DNA of 64,000 nucleotides, from NCBI GenBank assembly GCA_001942045.1, contig MSTD01000020.1:1-64000 (forward strand), in the 5' to 3' direction. The position numbers and the translations under genes were made by a program. Under the pieces are notes generated by a model, which made no database searches, was not told the origin of the DNA, and saw only the letters and a program-made list of their open reading frames with translations. This document shows positions 18,235 to 27,312 of the stretch, piece by piece (the first letter of the stretch is position 1; each line of letters begins with the position of its first letter). This stretch comes from Mycolicibacterium porcinum. Its GTDB lineage: Bacteria > Actinomycetota > Actinomycetes > Mycobacteriales > Mycobacteriaceae.

Positions 18235-19354
18235 AGGTGGCGACCAGATCGTCGGCGTGCACCGCGGGCCGACGCAGCTCGGCCGGCAGATCCGGCGTGG
18301 AGCGGCCGATGATCGCGGCCAGCTCCGAGGCCTCGTAGGCCACCACGCCACGCGCGACGGTCTGCCCGTCGAGTGCCCGCAGATCCACCACGTCACCACC
18401 GTGGAATCGCCCGCTGACTTCGGTGATGCCGGCAGGTAGCAGCGAACGCCGCTGTTTGACGACCGCACGCACCGCGCCGTCGTCGAGGGTCAGTGCGCCG
18501 TGCGACTCCGCGGCATGGCGAACCCAGAACCGCCGCGCCGACATTCGCTCAGGCCGCGGCGCGAACACAGTGCCGACCGAGGCATCGCTCAGCGCCGTAC
18601 GGGCATCCGCCGCGGCGGCCAACAGCACCGGCACCCCGGCGTCGGCGGCCAGCAGAGCCGAGGACAGCTTCGAGGCCATACCGCCGGTGCCCAGGTGGCT
18701 GCCGCCGCCGGCCACCACGCCGTCGAGATCGCCCTGCGCGGCCACCTCGGGAATGAAGCGCGCGTTTCCTTTTCGGGGATCGGAATCGTACAGACCGTCG
18801 ATGTCGGACAGCAGGATCAACGCGTCGGCGCCGACCAGCTGGGCCACCAGCGCCGAGAGCCGGTCGTTGTCGCCGAACCGGATCTCGTTGGTGGCCACGG
18901 TGTCGTTCTCGTTGACGATCGCCACCGCGTGCAGCGCGCGCAGCCGGTCCAGCGTGCGCTGAGCGTTGTTGTGCTGCACTCGCATCGCGATGTCATGGGC
19001 GGTCAGCAGGACCTGCCCGACCGTGCGATTGAAGACGGCGAACGCCGAACTCCAGGCATTGACCAGCGCCACCTGGCCGACACTGGCGGCCGCCTGTTTG
19101 GTGGCCAGATCCGTTGGGCGCTTGGAGAGTCCGAGCGGCTCGATGCCGGCGGCGATGGCACCGGAGGACACGATCACCAGGTCGGAGCCGGCCCGCATGC
19201 GGCCCTCGATCGCCTCGACCAGCACCGCGAGCCGGCCCGCGTCGAAGACGCCGGACGGCGTGGTGAGCGCGGTCGTGCCGATCTTGACGACGACGCTGCG
19301 CGCGGTTCGGATCGCCTCGCGGTGGACCGAGGGCGACGAATCTGCGCTCGTCAC
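18233..19354 (-). CDS. proB: Glutamate 5-kinase
   Basis: A 373-residue ProB that phosphorylates glutamate in the first step of proline synthesis. The amino-acid-kinase domain shows [48 protein letters not shown] and [10 protein letters not shown]. The C-terminal part is a PUA domain ([20 protein letters not shown]). The GTG start overlaps the obgE stop by four bases (GTGA), so it is translated with obgE. ProA is encoded separately at 8529. Confidence 0.95.
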   Translation of the reverse strand: MTSADSSPSVHREAIRTARSVVVKIGTTALTTPSGVFDAGRLAVLVEAIEGRMRAGSDLVIVSSGAIAAGIEPLGLSKRPTDLATKQAAASVGQVALVNAWSSAFAVFNRTVGQVLLTAHDIAMRVQHNNAQRTLDRLRALHAVAIVNENDTVATNEIRFGDNDRLSALVAQLVGADALILLSDIDGLYDSDPRKGNARFIPEVAAQGDLDGVVAGGGSHLGTGGMASKLSSALLAADAGVPVLLAAAADARTALSDASVGTVFAPRPERMSARRFWVRHAAESHGALTLDDGAVRAVVKQRRSLLPAGITEVSGRFHGGDVVDLRALDGQTVARGVVAYEASELAAIIGRSTPDLPAELRRPAVHADDLVAT

Positions 19355-20799
19355 TCGTCTTCACTCCCCGGCTGTCGCCGCTCGCGCCGGGCCGCCTTGC
19401 GTTCCGCTGCACCGATCCGGTCGGTCTGCTCGAGCCGTATGTCGGTGCCTCGGCCGGTCATCGGCATGTCGACGCCCGCCGGGGTCTGCGGCTCCCAGTC
19501 GAAGGTCATGTCGCCGATGGTCACGGCACAACCGGGCTTGGCACCCTTCTTCCACAACGCATCCTCGACGCCCAACCGGGCCAGCCGGTCACCGAGGTAA
19601 CCGACGGCCTCGTCGTTGTCGAAGTTGGTCTGCGCGATCCAGCGCTCGGGGCGGGTGCCGCGCACGATGAACCCGCCGTACCCGTCGGTCTCGACGGTGA
19701 AGCCGCTCTCGTCCACGGCGATCGGCCGGATCACCGGCCGCCGCGGCGTCACCGGCGGCTGGGCGTCGCGGTAGGCCTTCACCATGTCCCACAGCGCAAA
19801 GATCAACGGGCGCAAGCCGTCACGGCTGACCGTCGAGATTTCGTACACCGGCCAGCCGAACCGTTCGGCCACTTCTTCGCGCACAAAGTCGGCCAACTCC
19901 CGGGCATCGGGAACGTCGATCTTGTTGAGCACCACCGCGCGTGGCCGCGACGCCAGGTCGCCCAGCGTGGAATCGCCCTGCAGGGTCGGCGTGTAGGCGG
20001 CGAGTTCGGCCTCCAGTGCCTCGATGTCGGAGATCGGGTCGCGCCCGGGTTCCATGGTGGCGCAGTCCACGACATGCACCAGTACCGCGCAGCGCTCAAG
20101 GTGCCGAAGGAATTCCAGGCCGAGGCCCCGCCCCTCGGACGCACCGGGAATCAGGCCGGGCACGTCGGCGACGGTGAAGGTGTTGTCACCGGCCGAGACC
20201 ACGCCCAGGTTGGGCACCAGCGTGGTGAACGGATAGTCGGCGATCTTGGGTTTGGCGGCCGAGATGGTGGACACCAGAGACGATTTGCCCGCTGAGGGGA
20301 AGCCGATCAGGCCGACATCGGCGACGGTCTTGAGTTCGAGGGTGAGATCGCGGGTCTGGCCCTTCTCGCCCAACAGGGCGAAACCGGGAGCCTTGCGGGC
20401 CCGTGAGGCCAGTGCCGCGTTGCCGAGGCCGCCGCGTCCGCCTTGCGCGGCTTCGAAGCGGGTACCGGCGCCGACCATGTCGGCCAGCATCCGGCCATCC
20501 TCGTCGAGCACCACCGTGCCGTCCGGCACGCGCACGATCAGATCGTCGCCGGCAGCGCCGTCACGGTTGCTGCCCGCCCCCTGCTTACCCGAGGGTGCGA
20601 CGACATGGGGATGAAAGTGGAAGTCCAACAGGGTGTGCACCTGCGGATCCACGACGAGCACGATGCTGCCGCCGCGACCACCGTTGCCGCCGTCAGGACC
20701 ACCGAGTGGTTTGAATTTCTCGCGGTGCACCGACGCGCAGCCGTGGCCGCCGTTCCCTGCACTCGCATGGATGACGACGCGGTCGACAAACCGTGGCAT
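19351..20799 (-). CDS. obgE: Ribosome-assembly GTPase Obg
   Basis: A 482-residue Obg. The glycine-rich Obg fold occupies about the first 158 residues ([28 protein letters not shown]). The G domain follows, with GFPSAGKSS (G1), [16 protein letters not shown] (G3) and NKID (G4). A C-terminal OCT domain is present. Obg acts in 50S assembly and in stress and growth control. A 17-bp stem in the rpmA-obgE gap overlaps half of its Shine-Dalgarno GGAGAGG (20807-20813), so ribosome access may depend on RNA folding. It lies in the rplU-rpmA-obgE-proB run. Confidence 0.95.
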   Translation of the reverse strand: MPRFVDRVVIHASAGNGGHGCASVHREKFKPLGGPDGGNGGRGGSIVLVVDPQVHTLLDFHFHPHVVAPSGKQGAGSNRDGAAGDDLIVRVPDGTVVLDEDGRMLADMVGAGTRFEAAQGGRGGLGNAALASRARKAPGFALLGEKGQTRDLTLELKTVADVGLIGFPSAGKSSLVSTISAAKPKIADYPFTTLVPNLGVVSAGDNTFTVADVPGLIPGASEGRGLGLEFLRHLERCAVLVHVVDCATMEPGRDPISDIEALEAELAAYTPTLQGDSTLGDLASRPRAVVLNKIDVPDARELADFVREEVAERFGWPVYEISTVSRDGLRPLIFALWDMVKAYRDAQPPVTPRRPVIRPIAVDESGFTVETDGYGGFIVRGTRPERWIAQTNFDNDEAVGYLGDRLARLGVEDALWKKGAKPGCAVTIGDMTFDWEPQTPAGVDMPMTGRGTDIRLEQTDRIGAAERKAARRERRQPGSEDE

Positions 20800-20809
20800 C
20801 GGACATCCT

Positions 20810-20876
20810 CTCCGTCGAATGTGAAGCTATCGCGATAGTCCTATCGAGAACTCGCAGCTGCTTCACATTCGCGGAG
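20810..20876 (-). promoter_or_regulatory. Long hairpin at the obgE ribosome-binding site
   Basis: CTCCG-T-CGAATGTGAAGC (20810-20827) and GCTTCACATTCGCGGAG (20860-20876) pair over 17 bp with a single bulged T. The 32-base loop contains a further palindrome, CTATCGCGATAG (20827-20838). On the mRNA it begins 13 bases after the rpmA stop and ends 10 bases before the obgE ATG, taking in half of the Shine-Dalgarno. It may limit obgE translation relative to the ribosomal-protein genes or mark an RNA cleavage point. Confidence 0.6.
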
Positions 20877-20889
20877 AATCCTCGGAGTC

Positions 20890-21156
20890 TCAGGCCTCCG
20901 GGCGCGGCACGGGAACAATGTTCACGTGCTTGCGGCCGCGCTTGGAACCGAACTCCACCGAACCGGGAGCCAGCGCGAACAGGGTGTCGTCGCCGCCACG
21001 GCCGACGTTGACGCCGGGGTGGAAGTGGGTGCCGCGCTGACGGACGAGAATCTCGCCGGCCTTGACGACCTGACCACCGAACCGCTTCACGCCGAGCCGC
21101 TGTGCTGCGGACTCGCGACCGTTACGAGAGCTGGAAGCGCCCTTCTTGTGTGCCAT
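20890..21156 (-). CDS. rpmA: 50S ribosomal protein L27
   Basis: An 88-residue L27 starting [23 protein letters not shown], with the usual [17 protein letters not shown] and [17 protein letters not shown] blocks. The mature N-terminus reaches the peptidyl-transferase centre; no cleavable N-terminal extension is seen. It follows rplU by 15 bases on the minus strand. Confidence 0.97.
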   Translation of the reverse strand: MAHKKGASSSRNGRESAAQRLGVKRFGGQVVKAGEILVRQRGTHFHPGVNVGRGGDDTLFALAPGSVEFGSKRGRKHVNIVPVPRPEA

Positions 21157-21171
21157 TAGTTCGCTCCCTCG

Positions 21172-21483
21172 CTACTTGATGCCGGTGACCTTGAGCACGG
21201 TCAGCTGCTGACGGTGCCCCTGGCGCTTGTGGTAGCCGGTCTTGTTCTTGAACTTGTGGATGCGGATCTTGGGACCCTTGGTGTGCTCGAGCACCTCGCC
21301 GGTGACGGCGACCTTGGCCAGGTCGTCAGCCTTGCTGGTGACCTTGGCGCCGTCGACCACGAGGGCCACGGGCAGCGACACCGACGCGCCGGGCTCGGCG
21401 TCGAGCTTTTCAACCTTCACCACGTCACCTGCGGCAACCTTGTACTGCTTGCCGCCGGTCTTGACGATTGCGTATGTCGCCAT
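21172..21483 (-). CDS. rplU: 50S ribosomal protein L21
   Basis: A 103-residue L21 starting [20 protein letters not shown], with the conserved ending [21 protein letters not shown]. It is the first gene of the rplU-rpmA-obgE-proB run. The upstream gap to rne holds two hairpins, which suggests it has its own promoter. Confidence 0.97.
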   Translation of the reverse strand: MATYAIVKTGGKQYKVAAGDVVKVEKLDAEPGASVSLPVALVVDGAKVTSKADDLAKVAVTGEVLEHTKGPKIRIHKFKNKTGYHKRQGHRQQLTVLKVTGIK

Positions 21484-21604
21484 CGTGTCCTCTGCTCTGC
21501 TGCTCTCTGCGGGCGCGCGCTACCGGTCGGTGCGTGCGCGGGTCTTGGGTGGCGGGATGCCCCGCCGTCACCGGCCTGCGACTGACGCAGGCTCTGGAGA
21601 CAAC

Positions 21605-21652
21605 TGGTCAAGGGTACTTGACCAGCGGGTAGAGGGTCAAACCGCCCTCTAC
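21605..21652 (-). terminator. Two tandem hairpins after rne
   Basis: GTAGAGGG (21629-21636) pairs with CCCTCTAC (21645-21652), overlapping the rne stop codon. TGGTCAAG (21605-21612) pairs with CTTGACCA (21617-21624) around a GGTA loop. Both lie between rne and rplU. No U-tract is present. They probably end or trim the rne transcript. Confidence 0.55.
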
Positions 21653-24600
21653 TCGTGGCTGGGCGGCCCCGCGGGCCTGGCTGCGGCACGTCGACGAGTA
21701 CGGCCGCGGCTGGGCGGCGCCTCGACGACGACGGGCTCCGGCGCCTGGTAGACGTCCTCTTCGGGCTCATCTGAGTCCTCGGCGTCGTCGAACTCGTCCT
21801 CATCGGAGTCATCGTCTGAGTCATCCTCATCGGAGTCATCGTCGATGTCGTCCAGATCATCGTCCTCGTCATCGAGGTCCTCGTCGTCGAGGTCGATCTC
21901 GTCCTCGACCGAGTCCTCATCGGCGTCGTCATCCGTGTCCTCGTCGGAATCCTCGTCAGATTCGTCGGAATCGTCGGTGTCCTGCGCCTCGAACTCACCG
22001 TCCGGGGATTGGCCGGTCAGATCCGCCTGCTCGGGCGTGACCTGCTCGTCGCTCTCGCCCTCGTGCGTCTCGTCGGTGGCTTCTTCGTCGAGCGACTCGT
22101 CGTCGTGGTGACGACCGTTGGCCGCGGCCATCGCCTTGAACATCGGGTGCTCACCGGCCGGATGGTCGGGCACCTTGACGACCGGCACCTCATCGGGCTC
22201 GGGACGGGCGGCGCCCTTCTTGCCCCGCTTGCTCCGGCGTCCGCCCCCACCACTGGGTTCGCTCTTGCGCCCGGCGTTGGACGACGCCGTGTCGACCGGA
22301 TCGCCGTGCAGCACGATGCCGCGGCCCGCGCAGTGCGTGCAGGTGGTCGAGAACGCCTCGACCAGACCGGTGCCCAGCCGCTTGCGGGTCAGCTGCACCA
22401 GGCCCAGCGAGGTGACCTCGGACACCTGATGCCGGGTGCGGTCACGACCAAGCGCCTCGGTCAGCCGGCGCAGCACCAGATCCCGGTTGGATTCCAACAC
22501 CATGTCGATGAAGTCGATCACGACGATGCCGCCGATGTCGCGCAACCGCAGTTGCCGCACGATCTCCTCGGCAGCCTCCAGGTTGTTGCGGGTGACGGTC
22601 TGCTCGAGGTTGCCGCCGGCGCCGGTGAACTTGCCGGTGTTGACGTCGACGACGGTCATCGCCTCGGTGCGGTCGATGACCAGGGTTCCGCCCGAGGGCA
22701 GCCACACCTTGCGGTCCATCGCCTTGGCCAGCTGCTCGTCGATGCGGTGCACTGCGAAGACGTCGGGGGCATCGGCGCCACCGGCGGGTTCGTACTTCGT
22801 CAGCCGGCCGACCAGGTCGGGGGCCACGGTGTTCACGTACTTGTTGATCGTGTCCCAGGCCTCGTCACCGGAGACGATCAGACCCGAGAAGTCCTCGTTG
22901 AACAGGTCGCGGATGACCTTGACCAGAACATCTGGCTCTTCGTAGAGCGCGACGGCCGCGCCGGCCTTCTTCGCGGTGACCTCGGCCGCCTTGGCCTCGA
23001 TCTCGGTCCAGCGCTGCTGCAGCCGCTCGACGTCGGAGCGGATGTCCTCTTCCTTGACGCCTTCGGAGGCGGTGCGGATGATCACGCCCGCATCGGCGGG
23101 AACCACCTCTTTGAGGATCTCCTTGAGCCGCTGCCGTTCGGTGTCGGGCAGCTTGCGGCTGATCCCGGTCGACGAGGCGCCCGGGACGTAGACCAGGTAG
23201 CGGCCGGCCAGCGACACCTGCGTGGTCAGGCGGGCGCCCTTGTGCCCGACAGGGTCCTTGCTGACCTGGACCACCACGTAGTCGCCAGGCTTGAGTGCCT
23301 GCTCGATCTTGCGGTTGGAGCCGCCGAGCCCGGCGGCCTCCCAGTTCACCTCACCGGCATACAGCACGCCGTTGCGGCCGCGGCCGATGTCGACGAATGC
23401 GGCCTCCATCGAGGGCAACACGTTCTGCACGATGCCGAGGTAGATGTTGCCGACCAAGCTGGCGGACGCCGCCGAAGTGACGAAGTGCTCGACGACGACG
23501 CCGTCTTCCAGCACGGCGATCTGGGTGTAGCGGGCACCTTCGTGCGGAGGTTCGGTGCGGACCTTGTCGCGCACGATCATGGTGCGTTCGACGGCCTCGC
23601 GACGGGCCAGGAACTCGGCCTCGCTCAGAATCGGCGGGCGACGACGGCCGGCGTCGCGACCGTCGCGGCGGCGCTGACGCTTGGCCTCCAGACGGGTCGA
23701 TCCGCTGATCCCCTGGATCTCCGAATCGTCGCTGCCCTTGCCCGACCGCTCGGCGCGCGGGGCGCGCTCGTGCACGACGGTGTTGGGCGGGTCATCGGGC
23801 GAACCTGCGTCATCGTTGTCGCCCGAGCCGGACTTGCGCCGGCGACGACGACGGCGACGCCGGTTGGTGCCGTCGCTGCTTGTGGTGTCCTCGTCGTTGC
23901 CGTCGTCCGAATCGTCGGAGTCGTCGTCGGAATCCTGATCGGAGTCGCTGCGGTCATCGGCGGTGTCGGTGTTGGAATCCGGGCCGGAGTCTTGACCGTT
24001 GTCGTCAGCCTGCTCACCGCGGCCCCGCCCACGGCCACGGCGGCCGCGACGGCGCCGGCGCGCGGCGGGGCGATCCGCCTGCTCGTCGTCGCTCTCGGAG
24101 TCGGCGTCGCTGCCGGTGTCAACGTCGTCGTCTTCGTCGTCGTCCTCATCGACGTGCACCTGTACGAAGCTGACGGGCTGCGGCGCGACGAACAGCGGCA
24201 GGTAATCGGCCCGCTCGGTGTGAGCCTCCCGTGCCGCCGGGATGTTCGCGGTCTCCAGGATCAGCCGGGACTCGGGTTCGTCGCCGACCAGGGCGACGTC
24301 GGCCTGTGACCGCTCCTCGGCGGCCGGCTCGGGCTCGCCGTGCGAAGCGTCCGCGGCGACGGGTTCGGCGTCAGCCGGAGCTGGCACCGCCTCGGTCACC
24401 GTGACAGTCACGGCCTCAACCTGGACCGGCTCTGCCTGCGCAGGTTCGGCCTGCGCAGCGGGCGCCTCGGATGAATCGACTGCCAGCGCGTCGCGGACCC
24501 GCTCGGCGTCGACCTTGTCGATCGTGGAATGCGCACTGCGCTGACGCCCGTCGAACTCCGCCAGAGCATCGAGCACGCGCCGACTGGTGGTGCCGAGTAC

Positions 24601-24693
24601 CCGCGCCAGCGAGTGGACCCTCAGGCGCTCGGGCAGTCCCTCCTGTTGCGGAGTCTGGGTTGATAGGTCGTCATTCTGGGCATCTTCGGCCAC
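21649..24693 (-). CDS. rne: Ribonuclease E/G
   Basis: A 1014-residue RNase E of the actinobacterial form, with the catalytic core flanked by disordered arms. The N-terminal arm (to about residue 330) is acidic and Arg-rich. The core has an S1 domain (GNIYLGIVQNVLPSMEAAFVDIGRGRNG), a DNase-I-like part with the metal-binding DFIDM near 725, and a Zn-link CTHCAGRG near 783. The C-terminal arm holds a run of Asp/Glu/Ser and ends with basic patches. The enzyme starts decay and processing of most mRNAs and rRNA precursors. The start at 24693 gives the length expected for a mycobacterial Rne (about 1030 in M. smegmatis). Confidence 0.95.
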   Translation of the reverse strand: MAEDAQNDDLSTQTPQQEGLPERLRVHSLARVLGTTSRRVLDALAEFDGRQRSAHSTIDKVDAERVRDALAVDSSEAPAAQAEPAQAEPVQVEAVTVTVTEAVPAPADAEPVAADASHGEPEPAAEERSQADVALVGDEPESRLILETANIPAAREAHTERADYLPLFVAPQPVSFVQVHVDEDDDEDDDVDTGSDADSESDDEQADRPAARRRRRGRRGRGRGRGEQADDNGQDSGPDSNTDTADDRSDSDQDSDDDSDDSDDGNDEDTTSSDGTNRRRRRRRRRKSGSGDNDDAGSPDDPPNTVVHERAPRAERSGKGSDDSEIQGISGSTRLEAKRQRRRDGRDAGRRRPPILSEAEFLARREAVERTMIVRDKVRTEPPHEGARYTQIAVLEDGVVVEHFVTSAASASLVGNIYLGIVQNVLPSMEAAFVDIGRGRNGVLYAGEVNWEAAGLGGSNRKIEQALKPGDYVVVQVSKDPVGHKGARLTTQVSLAGRYLVYVPGASSTGISRKLPDTERQRLKEILKEVVPADAGVIIRTASEGVKEEDIRSDVERLQQRWTEIEAKAAEVTAKKAGAAVALYEEPDVLVKVIRDLFNEDFSGLIVSGDEAWDTINKYVNTVAPDLVGRLTKYEPAGGADAPDVFAVHRIDEQLAKAMDRKVWLPSGGTLVIDRTEAMTVVDVNTGKFTGAGGNLEQTVTRNNLEAAEEIVRQLRLRDIGGIVVIDFIDMVLESNRDLVLRRLTEALGRDRTRHQVSEVTSLGLVQLTRKRLGTGLVEAFSTTCTHCAGRGIVLHGDPVDTASSNAGRKSEPSGGGGRRSKRGKKGAARPEPDEVPVVKVPDHPAGEHPMFKAMAAANGRHHDDESLDEEATDETHEGESDEQVTPEQADLTGQSPDGEFEAQDTDDSDESDEDSDEDTDDDADEDSVEDEIDLDDEDLDDEDDDLDDIDDDSDEDDSDDDSDEDEFDDAEDSDEPEEDVYQAPEPVVVEAPPSRGRTRRRAAARPAGPPSHE

Positions 24694-24982
24694 GAATTCT
24701 CCTCAAGCCCCCGGGCGCGTCGTATCGACGCGGCCACGCGAGGGCTTCCGCTATTGGCCCGGGACACTTTCCCCGGACTTGTTGTGGTCTCGCTCCGGGC
24801 GGCTCGCTACCGAACCCACCCGGTGCCTGGCTGAATGATGGCTGGACGGCCCGCGCCGCACCGGATTGCGGTGGTCGCGCTCGTCGAAGTCTTCATTCGG
24901 GTGTTCAGCCTTGGTTAAGGCTGGCTACCCGCAACCAGTATCCCACATCACTGACGCGGTACTGACCAGACTGGGAGAAGGT

Positions 24983-25405
24983 TTATCGGGCGGAGGCTTC
25001 GCCAGGGAACCACAGGGCGATCTCGCGGGCCGCCGACTCCGGCGAATCCGAGCCGTGCACGAGGTTGTCCTGGGTCACGAGCGCCAGGTCACCACGGATG
25101 GTGCCGGGCACAGCCTTCTCGACCGGATCGGTGCCGCCGGCGATCTGACGGAACGCGGCGATGGCGCGCGGGCCCTCGACGATGGCCGCCACGACAGGTC
25201 CGGAGGTGATGAACTCCAGCAGCGAATCGAAGAACGGCTTGCCGTCGTGCTCGGCGTAATGCTGCTTGGCCAGCTCGATGCTGACGTTCTTGAGTTCGAG
25301 CGCCGCCAGGGTCAGACCCTTGCGCTCGATCCGGCCGAGGATCTCCCCGACCAGGTGGCGCTGCACGCCGTCGGGCTTGATCAGGACAAGGGTCTGCTCA
25401 GTCAC
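24983..25405 (-). CDS. ndk: Nucleoside diphosphate kinase
   Basis: A 140-residue NDK that passes phosphate between NTPs and NDPs. It starts [21 protein letters not shown]. The phosphorylated His is near residue 117 in [12 protein letters not shown]. The GTG at 25405 gives the canonical N-terminus; the open frame upstream (to 25468) is not conserved. It is last in the valS-folC-DUF4233-ndk run, 84 bases after the membrane protein gene. Confidence 0.95.
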   Translation of the reverse strand: MTEQTLVLIKPDGVQRHLVGEILGRIERKGLTLAALELKNVSIELAKQHYAEHDGKPFFDSLLEFITSGPVVAAIVEGPRAIAAFRQIAGGTDPVEKAVPGTIRGDLALVTQDNLVHGSDSPESAAREIALWFPGEASAR

Positions 25406-25489
25406 GGCAGAGAGAGTACCGGTCGGTAACCGCGCCGCGCCATCTCGGGGCCCCGTCCGAGACCGCACTGTGGCGCAGCTATCACCTGG

Positions 25490-25909
25490 CTATTCGCTGG
25501 GCGGTTGCTGCCCCGGCAGCAGGCCCCGCGCCTGCCGGCGTTTGACCTCACCCCGCAGGTACACGATCAGCAGCCAGACCACGGCGAAGATGACACCGAT
25601 GAAGCCGATCGCCCCATGGATGAGCGCACCGGCGATCACCACGAGCTGGATGCCCAGGTTGGCCCAGATGGCCCACGGCCGGCCCTGGATACCCGACATC
25701 AGGATCAACACGATGGCCAGCCCGACCACGAAGCCACCCGACGTCCAGGTCAGCCCGGTCCCGCTGACACCGACCACCGGCAGGGCCAGCAGTACGACGA
25801 TGGCCTCGAGGATCAGCGTCCCCGCCATCACCCCGCGAAAGCTCTTCCACGGGTCCGGCGGTGCCGGCTTGTCGTTCGGCGTCTGATCGCCAGGGGTCTG
25901 ATCGCTCAC
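25490..25909 (-). CDS. DUF4233 membrane protein
   Basis: A 139-residue protein with a hydrophilic Pro-rich start and four membrane segments: VMAGTLILEAIVVLLALPVV, FVVGLAIVLILMSG, WANLGIQLVVIAGALIHG and GVIFAVVWLLIVYL. It ends in a basic tail. It is the orthologue of Rv2446c and always sits between folC and ndk. The GTG start overlaps the folC stop by four bases. No function is known. Confidence 0.85.
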   Translation of the reverse strand: MSDQTPGDQTPNDKPAPPDPWKSFRGVMAGTLILEAIVVLLALPVVGVSGTGLTWTSGGFVVGLAIVLILMSGIQGRPWAIWANLGIQLVVIAGALIHGAIGFIGVIFAVVWLLIVYLRGEVKRRQARGLLPGQQPPSE

Positions 25910-27312
25910 TGTGGGTCCCGTCCGAACAGGGTCCGGGCCTCACCGGCGGTCACCACCGAACCGGTGATCACCATGCCGGCCCCGGACAGGCCTTCGTCGG
26001 CCCCGGCCTCCTCGACCAGGGCGGTGGCGGTTTCGATGGCATCCGCCAACGTCGTAGCGGTGATCACCCGATCCGGCCCGAAACGCTCTTCGGCCAGCGA
26101 CGCCAGCGACTCGACATCCATCGCCCGCGGCGAGCCGTTGTGGGTGACCACGATCTGATCGAACACCGGCTCCAACGCGTTCAGGATTCCGCCGGCATCC
26201 TTGTCCGCCATCACCGACACCACCCCGACCAGGAAACGGAAATCGAACTCCTCCTGCAGGGTCTGCGCCAGCGCGGCCGCGCCGGCCGGATTGTGCGCAG
26301 CATCGATGAAAACCGTTGGCGCACTTCTCATCCGCTCCAAGCGTCCGGGACTGTGGACCGCCGCGAAGCCAGCCCGGATCGCGTCGACGTCAAGTTGGCG
26401 GTCAGCGCCCGCGCCGAAGAACGCCTCGACCGCGGCCAGCGCGAGGACAGCGTTGTGGGCCTGATGCTCACCGTGCAGCGGCAGGAAGATGTCGGAGTAC
26501 ACCCCACCCAGGCCCTGCAGCTCCAGCAGCTGCCCGCCGATGGCGACCTGCCTGCTCAGCACCGCGAATTCGGAGTCCTCGCGGGCCACGGCGGCGTCGG
26601 CGCGCACCGCTTCGGCGAGCAGCACCTCCATGGCCTCGGGGACCTGCTTACCGATCACCGCCACGGTGTCGGTGGGCACCAGGTTGTCGGGCTGGCGGGT
26701 GATGATGCCCGCCTTCTCCCCCGCGATCTCGGCGATCGTCTCGCCCAGATAGTCGGTGTGGTCGATGCCGATCGGGGTGATCACCGCGACCGGGGCGTTG
26801 ACGACGTTGGTGGCGTCCCAGCGTCCGCCCATCCCGACCTCGATCGCCGCGACGTCGATGGGCACGTCGGCGAACGCCGCGAACGCCATCGCCGTGAGAA
26901 CCTCGAACTTGCTCATCTTCGGGCCACCGGCAGCCTGGGACTGCTGGTCGACGAGTTCGACGAAAGGCTCGATCTCTCGATAGGTATCCACGTATTGCGC
27001 TGGGGTGATGGGTTTTCCGTCGATCGAGATGCGCTCCACCGCAGACTGCAGGTGCGGGCTGGTGGTGCGTCCCGTGCGTCGGTGCAGCGCGGTCAGCAGC
27101 GCATCGATGATGCGCGCCACCGACGTCTTGCCGTTGGTGCCGGCGACGTGGATGGACGGGTAGGCCCGCTGCGGCGAGCCCAGCAGTTCCAGCAGGGCGG
27201 AGATCCGCGCCGTGCTGGGATCCAGCTTGGTCTCGGGCCACCGTTGATCGAGCAGGTGCTCGACCTGCAGCAGCGCCGCGATCTCGTCCGGTGAAGGGAC
27301 CGGATCGGTCAT
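25906..27312 (-). CDS. folC: Folylpolyglutamate/dihydrofolate synthase
   Basis: A 468-residue FolC that adds glutamate to dihydropteroate and to reduced folates. The Mur-ligase-type P-loop is [14 protein letters not shown]. Other motifs are [27 protein letters not shown] and [10 protein letters not shown], with a C-terminal DAAHNPAG. The ATG at 27312 overlaps the valS stop by four bases (ATGA) and is chosen over a long non-conserved extension to 27852 that only shadows valS. The downstream DUF4233 gene overlaps its stop. Confidence 0.95.
   Translation of the reverse strand: MTDPVPSPDEIAALLQVEHLLDQRWPETKLDPSTARISALLELLGSPQRAYPSIHVAGTNGKTSVARIIDALLTALHRRTGRTTSPHLQSAVERISIDGKPITPAQYVDTYREIEPFVELVDQQSQAAGGPKMSKFEVLTAMAFAAFADVPIDVAAIEVGMGGRWDATNVVNAPVAVITPIGIDHTDYLGETIAEIAGEKAGIITRQPDNLVPTDTVAVIGKQVPEAMEVLLAEAVRADAAVAREDSEFAVLSRQVAIGGQLLELQGLGGVYSDIFLPLHGEHQAHNAVLALAAVEAFFGAGADRQLDVDAIRAGFAAVHSPGRLERMRSAPTVFIDAAHNPAGAAALAQTLQEEFDFRFLVGVVSVMADKDAGGILNALEPVFDQIVVTHNGSPRAMDVESLASLAEERFGPDRVITATTLADAIETATALVEEAGADEGLSGAGMVITGSVVTAGEARTLFGRDPQ

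Noticed and set aside
21776..21990. The acidic run near the rne C-terminus as a frameshift or repeat expansion
   Set aside because: The frame stays open with a sensible basic end, and acidic disordered tails are normal for actinobacterial RNase E.
22009..24309. A plus-strand open frame of about 766 codons opposite rne
   Set aside because: Mirror of the RNase E coding frame; the Val/Gly/Leu-rich translation comes from the Asp/Glu-rich and Arg-rich codons of rne.
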